The position numbers and the translations under genes are program-made. DNA of 64,000 bases from an uncultured Bacteroidota bacterium (GTDB lineage Bacteria > Bacteroidota > Bacteroidia > Flavobacteriales > Flavobacteriaceae), in assembly GCA_902544085.1 (NCBI GenBank), contig CACCAP010000001.1, positions 124,001 to 188,000 of the forward strand. The letters are read 5' to 3'. The stretch's first letter is position 1. Each line of letters opens with the position of its first letter. The notes under the pieces are model-generated. The model saw only the letters and a list, made by a program, of their open reading frames with translations. It searched no databases and was not told the DNA's origin. Shown one piece after another: positions 25,049-34,418 of this stretch.

Positions 25049-26200
25049 TCAATTTTCGATATTCTCTGAATTGTTAGTCTTTTCAATGATTTGGGGATCA
25101 ATTTGAGGTATATTTTTATCTAAGATTTCAAATTTTGTGTTCATTTCCTTCTTAAAGTCATCACTATTTTCCTTTAATTCACTTAATTCAATCTTTTTAT
25201 TTCTTTTCTCTTGAGGAGGATTTAATTTTTCAGCAGTATCATATTGCTGGACCAACTTTACAAATTCTTTAGGCAATATTCTTCCCGCCTTTTGAATGTC
25301 GCTAATTACAATTTGATTATACCATTGATCGATTTGAATCCTACGCTTAGCAGCGTGTGCAAATGTTCCAATGACCCTACATATATTATCTCTTTCCTCT
25401 GGACTAAGTTTGTCTGCAAATTCATAATCCTCAATTTTTTTTAGGCTCAAAATTATAGGTTCGAGAGAATCTTTAGTTACAATAAATACCATATAATCAC
25501 CACAATCAATTCTAAATTCTTTAATGGAGTGAGTTGTATTAGTGGGAATAACTAAAAAAAGTTCTTTTCTAACATCACTGTGTTTTGCATATTTTTTCAG
25601 GTTTGTTGCTTGATCTTTCAAATAAGTATTAAATTTTGAGGTATCATCGCCCAAAGGACTCTTAGCATCAAAAACAATTAACTGATCTAATATCTTAATT
25701 GAACAATCAGGTTTATTTCTAGGGTAAGGAAAATCTTCTTGACTTACGTAATCAATTATATTTTTTTTGCATATTAATTGAATATGATTTTGAACATCAT
25801 CCTCATGTTGTTTCCATTGCATCTTTTTTTCACTTAACTCACTTTCTTTATCATCGATGATTTTTTGTTGTCTTTTTTGTTCCTCAATCATTAACCTATC
25901 TGTATGTTCTGCAAATTTTATTACAGCTTCATCTTTAGTGTTACGCGTTTGATCTAAATCTTTTTTTAAGCCAACATTAATTTTCTCTATGTCTGAAAGT
26001 TTGTTCTCGAGTGATTGATATTTTATGTCTAGTGACTTTTTTTCATCTTTCAAGGTATCTAATTCTTCCAATCTAACCTCCAACATTTCGTTTTCTCGTT
26101 GTAGGTCTGAAATTGTTACGGTGTGCTGATTTTTCTTTAAGAAAAAATATACCAATGCAGATGCTAATAAAGAAATAACTATAAATAGAATTGTTTCCAT
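25049..26200 (-). CDS. rmuC: DNA recombination protein RmuC homologue
   Basis: A 383-residue protein with an N-terminal membrane helix (about 3-20), a long coiled coil (about 28-135; many K, E, D, Q) and the RmuC nuclease-like domain (IFDAKSPLGDDTSKFNTYL, RKELFLVIP, ISDIQKAGRILPKEF). RmuC limits small-inversion rearrangements in E. coli, and the PD-(D/E)XK-type core is inferred to cut DNA. The C-terminal tail (about 340-383) is acidic and variable. carB lies 35 nt away on the same strand, reading in the opposite order (carB downstream). Confidence 0.9.
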   Translation of the reverse strand: METILFIVISLLASALVYFFLKKNQHTVTISDLQRENEMLEVRLEELDTLKDEKKSLDIKYQSLENKLSDIEKINVGLKKDLDQTRNTKDEAVIKFAEHTDRLMIEEQKRQQKIIDDKESELSEKKMQWKQHEDDVQNHIQLICKKNIIDYVSQEDFPYPRNKPDCSIKILDQLIVFDAKSPLGDDTSKFNTYLKDQATNLKKYAKHSDVRKELFLVIPTNTTHSIKEFRIDCGDYMVFIVTKDSLEPIILSLKKIEDYEFADKLSPEERDNICRVIGTFAHAAKRRIQIDQWYNQIVISDIQKAGRILPKEFVKLVQQYDTAEKLNPPQEKRNKKIELSELKENSDDFKKEMNTKFEILDKNIPQIDPQIIEKTNNSENIEN

Positions 26201-26235
26201 TAATAAAAAGGTATAAAAATTTAAATTAATTGAGA

Positions 26236-29085
26236 TTATTTAGTTAAATACATTTTCCTGCGAGAATATATTTCATAAAAATCATCATCTTTCAAGTCAT
26301 CAATGAACAAAATACTTTCACCTGTACTCTTCATTTCAGGACCTAAATTTTTATTTACGTTGGGGAACTTACTAAAAGAAAAAACAGGTTGTTTTATAGC
26401 AAACCCATCTAATTTGGATTCAAATTTAAAATCGCTTATTTTATTTTTTCCTAACATTATTTTTGTTGCATAATTTACATAGGGCTGTTTGTAAGCTTTA
26501 GAGATAAATGGTACTGTTCTAGATGCTCTTGGATTTGCTTCAATTATGTAAACTGTATCGTCTTTAATTGCAAATTGTATATTAATTAAACCAATAGTTT
26601 TCAGTGCTAGAGCAATTTTTTTTGTGTGATCAATAATTTGTTGCATCACAAAATCACCCAAGTTGAATGGAGGCAATGTAGCATTTGAATCTCCCGAGTG
26701 GATTCCACATGGTTCAATATGCTCCATTATTCCAATTATTTGAACATTTTCACCATCACAGATAGCATCAGCCTCTGCTTCAATTGCACCATCTAAATAA
26801 TGGTCTAGAAGTAGTTTGTTATTTGGGATTTTTTGTAAAAGATCCACAACATGTTTTTCTAAATCCTCTTTATTAATCACAATTTTCATTCCCTGGCCGC
26901 CCAATACATATGAAGGTCTAACAAGTATTGGGAAATTTAAACTTTCTGACAATTCCAAAGCTTGTTCTGCAGTTTCAGCAACACCGAATTCAGGGTAAGG
27001 AATATTGTTTTTCTTTAAAAGTTCCGAAAAAGAACCTCTATCTTCTGCAAGGTCTAAAGATTTAAAAGTGGTTCCTATTATTTTAATACCGTATCTATCC
27101 AGCTTTTCAGCCAATTTTAGTGCTGTTTGACCACCAAGTTGAACTATAACTCCTTCTGGCTTTTCATGTTGGATTATATCGTATATATGTTCCCAAAATA
27201 CTGGCTCAAAGTAAAGTTTATCAGCCACATCAAAGTCGGTCGAAACTGTTTCAGGATTACAGTTGATCATAATTGTCTCATAACCACACTCAGAAGCAGC
27301 GAGTACACCATGAACACAACAATAGTCAAATTCTATCCCTTGGCCAATTCTATTTGGCCCTGACCCCAGAACAACAATCTTCTTTTTTCCACTTGATTTG
27401 CTTTCATTATCGACAAACAGATTTCCATTAGTATCCATGGCCTCTTCCTCAAAAGTTGAATAGTAGTATGGAGTTACTGCTTTGAACTCAGCTGCACATG
27501 TGTCAACAAGCTTGTAAACTCTATTTATATCCAGCTTTTTTCTTTTTTTATAAACTTGACTTTCCAAACATTTAAGCATGTGCGCAATTTGACGATCAGC
27601 AAATCCTTTTTGCTTTGCTTCAAGCAATAATTCCTTATTTAAAGATTCTATATTGTGTTTAGAAATTTCATCCTCTAGGTGAGACAATTCTTCATATTGA
27701 TTTAAAAACCATAAATCAATTTTTGTTATTTCATGAATTCTATTAATTGATATTCCAGCTTTTATTGCATCGTATATGACAAATACCCGATCCCAGGATG
27801 GGTATTTTAATTTATGCATTATTGTCTCGTAATCTCTGTACCCTTTTCCATCAGCCCCTAGCCCATTACGTTTTATTTCCAATGATTGGGTGGCTTTGTG
27901 TAGAGCTTCTTGAAATGATCTTCCAATAGCCATTACTTCACCTACAGCTTTCATCATTAATCCAACAGTTCTTTCTGAGCCCTCAAACTTATCAAAATTC
28001 CATCTTGGAATTTTTACAATTACGTAATCTAGTGTTGGCTCGAATAATGCAGAAGTTGATTTTGTTATTTGATTATCTAATTCATCAAGTGAATAACCTA
28101 TTGCTAATTTGCTTGCAACTTTAGCAATTGGATAGCCGGTAGCCTTTGAAGCTAATGCGGAGGATCTTGAGACACGGGGGTTGATTTCAATAGCAATAAT
28201 ATCTTCATTATCATCAGGACTAACTGCAAATTGAACATTGCATCCTCCAGCAAAATCACCGATACTTCTCATCATTTTTATAGCCATATCTCTCATTTTT
28301 TGATATGTCGTGTCTGAAAGAGTCATTGCTGGAGCAACGGTTATTGAATCACCTGTATGAATACCCATAGGATCCATATTTTCGATCGTGCAAATTATTA
28401 CAACATTATCATTTTTATCTCTAAGTAGCTCTAATTCATATTCCTTCCAACCTATTAAAGCCTTGTCAATCATGACCTCGTGAATTGGTGAAGCTTCTAA
28501 ACCTCTGTTTAGAAGTGTGTCAAATTTTTCCTCTTGGTATACAATAGAAGCACCTGTACCTCCCAAAGTGAATGAAGGTCTAACACAAAGAGGAAAACCA
28601 AACTTTTGCGCAATTTCTTTTCCTTTTAAAAAAGAGGTTGCAGTTTCTGAGGGAGCATAAGGAATATCAATTTTTTCTAACAATAATCTAAATTTTTCTC
28701 TATCCTCAGTAATCTGAATTGCATCAATATCAACGCCAATAATTTCGATATCAAACTCATCCCAAATCCCCTTTTCACCTGCTTCAATACACAAGTTTAA
28801 TGCAGTCTGTCCGCCCATTGTTGGTAGAACAGCATCAATATTATGCTTCTGAACAATTTTGCGAATTGACTTGGTATTAAGTGGGAGTAAATAAATGTGA
28901 TCAGCCATGACGGGATCTGTCATGATGGTAGCAGGATTTGAATTAATTAAAATAGTTTCAATTCCATCTTCTTTTAATGACCTAAGGGCTTGAGAACCAG
29001 AATAATCGAATTCGCAAGCTTGACCAATTACAATTGGACCTGAACCGATTATGAGTATACTTTTAAGGTCTTTTCTTAGAGGCAT
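26236..29085 (-). CDS. carB: Carbamoyl-phosphate synthase large subunit
   Basis: CarB makes carbamoyl phosphate from bicarbonate, ammonia (from CarA) and two ATP for arginine and pyrimidine synthesis. The 949 residues contain two ATP-grasp halves: the first starts GSGPIVIGQACEFDYSG with PSFTLGGTGASIVY; the second starts GSGPNRIGQGIEFDYCC with PSYVLGGQGMKIV. The C-terminal allosteric domain is truncated relative to the E. coli 1073-residue protein, a form common in this phylum. carA is not in the window. rpmH lies upstream with an intervening terminator. Confidence 0.96.
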   Translation of the reverse strand: MPLRKDLKSILIIGSGPIVIGQACEFDYSGSQALRSLKEDGIETILINSNPATIMTDPVMADHIYLLPLNTKSIRKIVQKHNIDAVLPTMGGQTALNLCIEAGEKGIWDEFDIEIIGVDIDAIQITEDREKFRLLLEKIDIPYAPSETATSFLKGKEIAQKFGFPLCVRPSFTLGGTGASIVYQEEKFDTLLNRGLEASPIHEVMIDKALIGWKEYELELLRDKNDNVVIICTIENMDPMGIHTGDSITVAPAMTLSDTTYQKMRDMAIKMMRSIGDFAGGCNVQFAVSPDDNEDIIAIEINPRVSRSSALASKATGYPIAKVASKLAIGYSLDELDNQITKSTSALFEPTLDYVIVKIPRWNFDKFEGSERTVGLMMKAVGEVMAIGRSFQEALHKATQSLEIKRNGLGADGKGYRDYETIMHKLKYPSWDRVFVIYDAIKAGISINRIHEITKIDLWFLNQYEELSHLEDEISKHNIESLNKELLLEAKQKGFADRQIAHMLKCLESQVYKKRKKLDINRVYKLVDTCAAEFKAVTPYYYSTFEEEAMDTNGNLFVDNESKSSGKKKIVVLGSGPNRIGQGIEFDYCCVHGVLAASECGYETIMINCNPETVSTDFDVADKLYFEPVFWEHIYDIIQHEKPEGVIVQLGGQTALKLAEKLDRYGIKIIGTTFKSLDLAEDRGSFSELLKKNNIPYPEFGVAETAEQALELSESLNFPILVRPSYVLGGQGMKIVINKEDLEKHVVDLLQKIPNNKLLLDHYLDGAIEAEADAICDGENVQIIGIMEHIEPCGIHSGDSNATLPPFNLGDFVMQQIIDHTKKIALALKTIGLINIQFAIKDDTVYIIEANPRASRTVPFISKAYKQPYVNYATKIMLGKNKISDFKFESKLDGFAIKQPVFSFSKFPNVNKNLGPEMKSTGESILFIDDLKDDDFYEIYSRRKMYLTK

Positions 29086-29105
29086 AGATCGTTCTTCAAT
29101 ATATC

Positions 29106-29146
29106 AAAAAAAAGGTGTTATTTTTAAAAACAACACCCTTTTTTTG
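29106..29146 (-). terminator. Rho-independent terminator downstream of rpmH
   Basis: Inverted repeat GGTGTT (29114-29119) and AACACC (29132-29137) with an A/T-rich loop and flanking A and T runs on both sides. It ends rpmH transcription on the minus strand before carB; the flanking tracts would let it act in either direction. Confidence 0.7.
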
Positions 29147-29162
29147 TAATCTTTTTTTCAAC

Positions 29163-29321
29163 TTATTTTTTATGTCTTAATTCACTAGAAACAGTCAATT
29201 TTTTTCTGCCTTTTTTTCTTCTAGCTGAAAGAACTTTACGTCCTTCAGGTGTGGACATTCTCTCTCTAAATCCATGCTTATTTTTTCTTTTTCTATTTGA
29301 GGGCTGAAACGTTCTTTTCAT
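29163..29321 (-). CDS. rpmH: 50S ribosomal protein L34
   Basis: A short reading frame of 52 residues beginning [18 protein letters not shown], with [25 protein letters not shown], a complete L34. It is strongly basic, as expected. It is not next to rnpA or dnaA. A TATATTTG box lies 16 nt upstream and a terminator directly downstream, so it appears to be a single-gene unit. Confidence 0.96.
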   Translation of the reverse strand: MKRTFQPSNRKRKNKHGFRERMSTPEGRKVLSARRKKGRKKLTVSSELRHKK

Positions 29322-29337
29322 CTAGAATAAATTTCGC

Positions 29338-29345
29338 CAAATATA
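29338..29345 (-). promoter_or_regulatory. Putative -7 promoter box for rpmH
   Basis: The minus strand reads TATATTTG, 16 nt upstream of the rpmH ATG. The -33 position has ATG rather than TTG at about 18 bp. Confidence 0.55.
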
Positions 29346-29408
29346 CAATAATTGAAATTAATTCATTAATAAAAGTTTTTTTTAATTTTACGAAATAAAT
29401 AACGACAA

Positions 29409-29924
29409 GTGTTCAATAAAATATTCAAACTAATTCTTGCATTTTTATCGATAATTTTTTGTGTTACCCAATTTATGAATGACAACATTGGAAACGGAAT
29501 AGCACTAATATTTTTATCACTAACCTTTATTCTACTGTATTTTAAAAATGAAATGCTAATCTTGGCATTTTTAAGAATGAGAAAACAAGATTTCGACGGT
29601 ACAGAAAAATATTTAAATATGATTAAAAATCCGGAAAAATCTTTAATCAAAAAACAACACGGATACTACAATTATCTATTTGGAATCATATATTCACAAA
29701 AAAACCTAACTCAAGCTGAGAAGTTTTTTAAAAAGGCTCTTTCGCTAGGTCTCAACATGAATCATGACATTGCAATGGCAAAATTGAGTCTTGCAGGAAT
29801 TTTGATGCAAAAAAGAAGAAAAAGAGAAGCAACGATGCTACTTAATGAGGCGAAAAAATTAGATAAGCATGGCATGATGACTCAACAAATAAAAATCATG
29901 CAAACCCAAATGAAAAGAATCTAA
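29409..29924 (+). CDS. Small membrane protein with TPR-like C-terminus
   Basis: A 171-residue protein with two membrane helices in the first 45-50 residues, of the DUF2892-like hydrophobic pair style, followed by a cytoplasmic helical region that looks like one to two TPR units (QAEKFFKKALSLGLNMNHDIAM, REATMLLNEAKKL). The start is GTG at 29409. Function unknown; a scaffold role is only a guess from TPR. It faces the alpha/beta hydrolase tail-to-tail with no gap. Confidence 0.75.
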   Translation: MFNKIFKLILAFLSIIFCVTQFMNDNIGNGIALIFLSLTFILLYFKNEMLILAFLRMRKQDFDGTEKYLNMIKNPEKSLIKKQHGYYNYLFGIIYSQKNLTQAEKFFKKALSLGLNMNHDIAMAKLSLAGILMQKRRKREATMLLNEAKKLDKHGMMTQQIKIMQTQMKRI

Positions 29925-30617
29925 TTAACCTTGAGTTATTAGTTTTGGTAGATTTTCATTAAACCATGTTGCTTTTCTCAAAATCATGGCATGATTACCT
30001 CCATTTACAAAAATTGCATTTTTAATATAAATTGAAGGAAAAACGAGATCATGTGTTCCATGAATATGAATTGTGCTTTTGTGAGGTTTATTCTGCTCCC
30101 AATTTACAATTTGGTGAATAGCCCACTTTAAATAATTTTCATCCCTAAAGGATAGATATTTCCTGTACAACGAAATTCTTTTTTTTATCATAGGTCCAAA
30201 AACAAACACAACTAAAGATTCAAAATCATCAATCCAATTTAAAGGAAGATACTTGTAAGCTTTTGTTTTTTTACTTAATTGCATCATGAGGGGGAGTTCA
30301 TGCCTAGATTTTACACTAGATATAATAATTACTTTTTTGACAACCATAATTTTGGAAAGCTCTTGAACAATAATTCCCCCAAAAGAAACACCTACTAGAA
30401 TAATATTTTTTCCATTGATTTCTTTTGACAACCTGTCAACATATGATTTAAGTCCTTCGTTCTCATTTGGTTGAAACCATTCCAAATAATGAAGTTTGAA
30501 ATTTTTTGGAAATTTTAAAAACTCAAAAATTTTACTGTTTGCTGCCATTCCTGGCATAAAAAAAATATCATATGTATCTCCCTGATTCAGAATTATATAC
30601 AAAAATAGTTCTTTCAA
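29925..30617 (-). CDS. Alpha/beta hydrolase family protein
   Basis: A protein of about 230 residues with the alpha/beta hydrolase pattern: first strand YDIFFMPGMAANS (oxyanion region), nucleophile elbow GVSFGG, and late motifs HGTHDLVFP (Asp) and GGNHAMI (His). Ser, Asp and His are thus in place. Substrate unknown. The frame extends to a TTG at 30653, but those codons overlap the promoter of the divergent gene, so I place the start at the TTG at 30617. TTG at 30602 is another candidate. Confidence 0.83.
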   Translation of the reverse strand: MKELFLYIILNQGDTYDIFFMPGMAANSKIFEFLKFPKNFKLHYLEWFQPNENEGLKSYVDRLSKEINGKNIILVGVSFGGIIVQELSKIMVVKKVIIISSVKSRHELPLMMQLSKKTKAYKYLPLNWIDDFESLVVFVFGPMIKKRISLYRKYLSFRDENYLKWAIHQIVNWEQNKPHKSTIHIHGTHDLVFPSIYIKNAIFVNGGNHAMILRKATWFNENLPKLITQG

Positions 30618-30623
30618 TTTTAC

Positions 30624-30631
30624 TATATTTG
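30624..30631 (+). promoter_or_regulatory. Putative -7 promoter box for the GNAT-like gene
   Basis: TATATTTG, a match to TAnnTTTG, 31 nt before the ATG at 30663. No TTG at -33. It sits in the divergent region beside the alpha/beta hydrolase. Confidence 0.45.
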
Positions 30632-30662
30632 TGGTAACAAAACAACTAAACAACTAACTTTT

Positions 30663-30953
30663 ATGAACGATTTCTCGATTAATGATAATGACTTTTTGCG
30701 TCAATTTGAAGTTGAAATTAATGGCAAACTGGCAAAAGTTGAGTATGCTTTACAAGAAAGAAAGATTTTTTTGACAAAAATTATAATTCCAGAAAATACT
30801 GATGATAATTTTAAAGAAGAATTTTTAGTCTCAATTTTTGAACTCATTAAGGACAGAAAGTTGAGAATGATGCCAACATCGAGTGAGATAAAAGTTTTTT
30901 TGAAGAAAAACCGGGAATATATGGACCTACTTCCAGTTGGTGTCAGACTTTAA
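30663..30953 (+). CDS. Short GNAT-related (YidJ-like) protein
   Basis: A 96-residue protein like the small acetyltransferase-like family: AKVEYALQERKIFLTKIIIPE is the signature and ELIKDRKLRMMPTSSEI is the second part. The usual acetyl-CoA loop (Q/RxxGxG/A) between them is replaced by a segment of charged residues (NTDDNFKEEFLV), so acetyl transfer is doubtful. Flavobacterial relatives show the same loss. It overlaps the convergent mtaB by 11 bp. Confidence 0.8.
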   Translation: MNDFSINDNDFLRQFEVEINGKLAKVEYALQERKIFLTKIIIPENTDDNFKEEFLVSIFELIKDRKLRMMPTSSEIKVFLKKNREYMDLLPVGVRL

Positions 30954-32256
30954 GTTCAACAGCCTGCTCTGCAATGCAACTGAAATCGCTGTCTATACTA
31001 TCTAAGTAACAATTCACTATCTCGTTTTGTTTAGAATTTGACCAAAGAGATTTTACCCGGACATAATTTTCGGTATAGCCATATATGTATCCATTTTTAT
31101 TCTCTGTCTCAAATAGAACATTATGAGAATTATTGATATTCTTTTTATAAAACTCAAGTTTTTTTGAGTTTGATAGCTCTCTTAAAATTTTACTTCTTTT
31201 ATTTTTAATAATTTTTGAAACTTTCTGGTTCAACAATAATGATGAAGTGTTTGACCTTTCCGAATATGAAAATACATGTAGGTAAGAAATATCAATAGAC
31301 TTAAGAAAATTATATGTTTCTGTAAATTCCAATTCATCCTCGCCTGGAAATCCTACAATTACGTCTGAACCTATGCATGCATCAGGGATTCTTTTTCTTA
31401 TGTATTCAAATCTTGACTCATAAACATTTCTTAAATACCTTCTTTTCATAAGTTTCAATATTTTATCCGAGCCACTTTGCAGTGGAATGTGAAAATGAGG
31501 AAGTATTTTTTCGGACTCACTTACAATGTCAATAATATCATTATTCAAAAGATTTGGTTCAATTGATGATATTCTTAATCTTTTTAAATCTTTTATTTTA
31601 CTTATTTGGTTCAATAAGTCAAGAAAATTATTTTGCCTTGGTTTTTTAGGATCAATAATTCCAAAATCTCCAATATTAACACCTGTTAACACGACTTCTT
31701 TAACACCTTTGTCAAGCAAAGATTTGATACTGTCTGTTACATTTTCTACAGAGGGGCTTCTTGATTTTCCCCTTGCAAGTGGTATCGTACAATAAGAACA
31801 TTGATAATCACAACCATCTTGAATTTTTAAAAATGATCTAGAGCGATCACCAAAAGAGTATGATGGCTTAAACTTATTTACATCAGATATTTGACAAGAA
31901 TGATAATTTTGACTGATTTTTTTATCAAATTCTAAATAATTCAGAATATCAAACTTTTTATCAGCTCCCAAAACTAAATCAACTCCATCAATTGATGATA
32001 TTTCTTTGGGTTTTAATTGAGCATAGCAACCTACAGCAACAACATAGGCATTCGGATTATTTTTTTTTGTTTTGTTGACAAGGTACTTAAACTCTTTATC
32101 TGCATTTTGAGTAACTGAGCAAGTATTGATTATGTATATGTCAGATTTTTTATCAAAATCTACTTTTTCATAACCATTTTTGGTAAATTCCCTTGATATG
32201 GTTGATGTCTCAGAAAAATTCAACTTACAACCTAGTGTTTTAAATGCAACTTTCAT
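30943..32256 (-). CDS. mtaB: tRNA t6A37 methylthiotransferase MtaB
   Basis: A radical-SAM methylthiotransferase that converts t6A37 to ms2t6A37 in tRNAs reading ANN codons. The 437 residues show the UPF0004 cysteines (LGCKLN, NTCSVT, AVGCYAQ), the radical-SAM motif CDYQCSYC and a C-terminal TRAM-like part (about 370-437). The ANN pattern of motifs fits MtaB rather than MiaB. A TATATTTG box lies 14 nt upstream. Confidence 0.93.
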   Translation of the reverse strand: MKVAFKTLGCKLNFSETSTISREFTKNGYEKVDFDKKSDIYIINTCSVTQNADKEFKYLVNKTKKNNPNAYVVAVGCYAQLKPKEISSIDGVDLVLGADKKFDILNYLEFDKKISQNYHSCQISDVNKFKPSYSFGDRSRSFLKIQDGCDYQCSYCTIPLARGKSRSPSVENVTDSIKSLLDKGVKEVVLTGVNIGDFGIIDPKKPRQNNFLDLLNQISKIKDLKRLRISSIEPNLLNNDIIDIVSESEKILPHFHIPLQSGSDKILKLMKRRYLRNVYESRFEYIRKRIPDACIGSDVIVGFPGEDELEFTETYNFLKSIDISYLHVFSYSERSNTSSLLLNQKVSKIIKNKRSKILRELSNSKKLEFYKKNINNSHNVLFETENKNGYIYGYTENYVRVKSLWSNSKQNEIVNCYLDSIDSDFSCIAEQAVELKV

Positions 32257-32270
32257 GATTAAAAGAATTG

Positions 32271-32278
32271 CAAATATA
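32271..32278 (-). promoter_or_regulatory. Putative -7 promoter box for mtaB
   Basis: The minus strand reads TATATTTG, 14 nt upstream of the mtaB ATG. No TTG at -33. Confidence 0.5.
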
Positions 32279-32294
32279 TACTTAAATTGAAGAA

Positions 32295-33866
32295 GTGAAA
32301 TACATATTTATCAGTCTTTTTTTTTCATTAATTATTGTTTCATGTCACCATAATCCTGATAATAATCTTAAAATTTTTAAGTACAATGAATATTCCAATA
32401 TAAGTTCATTGGACCCTGCATTTTCCTCTACATTGAGAAATATGTGGCCTTGCAATCAGTTGTACAATGGTTTGGTCAAATTGGATGAAAACCTAGAAAT
32501 TAAACCAGATATTGCGAAAGAATGGTATTTTGATGACAAAAAGAATGAATATACTTTCATTTTAAATGATAATGTTTTTTTTCATAAATCAGAGATATTT
32601 GGTAAAGACTCTACACGACAGGTGGTTTCTGAGGATTTTGTTTATAGTTTCAATAGAATACTTGATCCAAAAATAGCCTCACCTGGGTCATGGATCTTTA
32701 AAAATGTGAAGGAATTTGAAGCTGTTAATGATACAGTCTTAAAAATTAAATTGAAAAATAAATCAAATAGTTTTTTAGGAAAGCTTACAATGAAATATTC
32801 GTCTGTTGTTCCCTACGAATCATTTAAAGATGACAAGATTTTAGATAATATTCCAATTGGTACTGGTCCATTTATTTTTAAAAAATGGGATAAAAACATA
32901 AAATTAGTGCTGAGAAAAAACAACAACTATTTTAAAATTGATAGTAGTGGAAAGAAACTGCCTTACCTAGATGGTATTGCAATCACATTTATTCCTGATA
33001 AAAAAAGTGAATTTATGGAGTTTATGTCCAAAAATCTTGATATGATAAATTCACCCGAAAATTCTATTGCAGAACTACTTTTTGACAATTATGGTGATTT
33101 AAAAAAAGATTATAAGAACATCAATATTATTAAAAATCCATACCTAAACACCGAGTACTTGGCATTTAATACAAATAACACACTGGAAAGCGAAAAATAC
33201 CTAAGGTTGGCAATTAATCATGCAATTGACAGAGAAAAAATGATTAAATATTTAAGGCAAAATATTGGTTATCCTGCTTTGAGTGGAATCGTACCATCTG
33301 GTCTTAATCATGATTTTTTTAGTGAACGATATTTTTACGATGTAGATTTAGCAAACAAATATTTAAACAAGTATTTGGAAAAAAATGGAGATGAATTAAA
33401 AGAATTAAATGTTGTGACTGATGCTCAATACCTAGACGTCTTAGAGTTTATTCAATCTGAATTGAAAAAGATAAATATAAACTTGAAAATTGAAATTACT
33501 CCTCCATCAATACTCAGACAAGGAAAAGCAAAGGGGAAATATGATTTTTTTAGGGCAAGTTGGATAGCTGATTATCCAAATCCAGAAAATTATTTTGGAC
33601 TTTTCTATTCAAAAAACAAAACACCCAATGGGCCAAATTATACATATTTTATGAATGAAAGATATGATAGTATCTACAACATATTAAAAGATGAAGAATC
33701 ACACATTGAAAAAAATTTTGAAATTCTAGAGAATATCATACACGACTTCTCCCCGATCATTCCATTATACTATGACATGTCAATAAGACTTCTAAACAAT
33801 AACATTGTTGGGATGTCTAACAATGCAATTAATATGCTTAATCTAGAGGAAGTAAATAAATTGTAA
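32295..33866 (+). CDS. ABC transporter substrate-binding lipoprotein, peptide type
   Basis: A 523-residue solute-binding protein of family 5 (OppA/DppA type). The N-terminus is a lipoprotein signal with lipobox IVSC (Cys at about 17), so it is anchored in the envelope. Family 5 segments include SSLDPAFSS, LYNGLVKLDE and FDFFRASWIADYPNPENYF. The usual ligand is an oligopeptide. No permease or ATPase genes are adjacent. The start is GTG at 32295. The 3' end faces rpmE with 7 nt between. Confidence 0.88.
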   Translation: MKYIFISLFFSLIIVSCHHNPDNNLKIFKYNEYSNISSLDPAFSSTLRNMWPCNQLYNGLVKLDENLEIKPDIAKEWYFDDKKNEYTFILNDNVFFHKSEIFGKDSTRQVVSEDFVYSFNRILDPKIASPGSWIFKNVKEFEAVNDTVLKIKLKNKSNSFLGKLTMKYSSVVPYESFKDDKILDNIPIGTGPFIFKKWDKNIKLVLRKNNNYFKIDSSGKKLPYLDGIAITFIPDKKSEFMEFMSKNLDMINSPENSIAELLFDNYGDLKKDYKNINIIKNPYLNTEYLAFNTNNTLESEKYLRLAINHAIDREKMIKYLRQNIGYPALSGIVPSGLNHDFFSERYFYDVDLANKYLNKYLEKNGDELKELNVVTDAQYLDVLEFIQSELKKININLKIEITPPSILRQGKAKGKYDFFRASWIADYPNPENYFGLFYSKNKTPNGPNYTYFMNERYDSIYNILKDEESHIEKNFEILENIIHDFSPIIPLYYDMSIRLLNNNIVGMSNNAINMLNLEEVNKL

Positions 33867-33873
33867 TGTAAAA

Positions 33874-34326
33874 TTACTTAACAGACTCAGAGTCTATATT
33901 TTCATCAGGATTCTCAGTAAGTGCGGCTTCAGCAACAGGCTCCTCAACAGGAGTAGCTTCAGCAACAGGCTCCTCAGCAGGAGTAGCTTCAGCAACAGGC
34001 TCCTCAGCAGGTGCAGCTTCAGCAACAGGCTCCTCAACAGGCAAAGCTTCAGACGGTTTTGAATCCTCATTTTTTTTCAATGACAAGCCAGCATATCTAT
34101 TTTTAAACTTATCTATTCTACCGGCGGTGTCAACAAGTTTTGTTTTACCTGTGTAGTATGGGTGAGATGTTCTTGAAATTTCTAACTTGACTAATGGATA
34201 ATCTACACCATCGTGTTTTATTGTATCCTTAGTCTCAACAGCTGACTTAGTAATAAAAACATCATTATTGGACATGTCTTTAAAAGCTACAAGTCTGTAA
34301 TTATCTGGGTGAATGCCTTTTTTCAT
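33874..34326 (-). CDS. rpmE2: 50S ribosomal protein L31 type B with repetitive acidic tail
   Basis: The first 85 or so residues are a type B L31 ([42 protein letters not shown]), the zinc-free form without Cys. It then continues about 65 residues as a low-complexity acidic tail with four 10-residue units of the form P-(A/V)-EEPVAEA-(A/T), making 150 residues against the usual 80-90. The tail is encoded by four 30-bp repeats. Tails of this kind occur in some Bacteroidota L31 proteins. A full promoter lies 15 nt upstream. Confidence 0.93.
   Translation of the reverse strand: MKKGIHPDNYRLVAFKDMSNNDVFITKSAVETKDTIKHDGVDYPLVKLEISRTSHPYYTGKTKLVDTAGRIDKFKNRYAGLSLKKNEDSKPSEALPVEEPVAEAAPAEEPVAEATPAEEPVAEATPVEEPVAEAALTENPDENIDSESVK
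33926..34045 (-). repeat. Four 30-bp tandem repeats in the L31 tail
   Basis: The plus strand repeats GCTTCAGCAACAGGCTCCTC plus ten further bases four times with few mismatches, exactly in phase, encoding ([12 protein letters not shown]) units. Copy number may vary between strains because such repeats slip. Confidence 0.9.
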
Positions 34327-34342
34327 TTTTTAATTGAGTGAG

Positions 34343-34372
34343 CAAAAATAAGTTTTTTTTTAATTTATGCAA
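34343..34372 (-). promoter_or_regulatory. Canonical Bacteroidota promoter of rpmE2
   Basis: On the minus strand, TTG (34372-34370), a 19-bp spacer and TATTTTTG (34350-34343). The start codon is 16 nt further on. A full consensus match, as at rpsF and tRNA-Met. Confidence 0.75.
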
Positions 34373-34418
34373 TGAATATTAATAATAGATAAATTCTATA
34401 TAAATTTACATTCAAAAA

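Noticed and set aside
29366-29650. 94-codon minus ORF opposite the TPR-like membrane gene
   Set aside because: Hydrophobic only because it mirrors the other strand's membrane region; no homologue recognised.
33860-33885. Weak hairpin with GTAAT/ATTAC between the peptide-binding protein and rpmE2
   Set aside because: Only five A/T pairs with a small loop and no clear T tail; too weak to call a terminator.
33926-34045. Repeats first considered as CRISPR or a mobile repeat
   Set aside because: The repeats are directly adjacent, in phase with the L31 reading frame and encode protein; no spacers.
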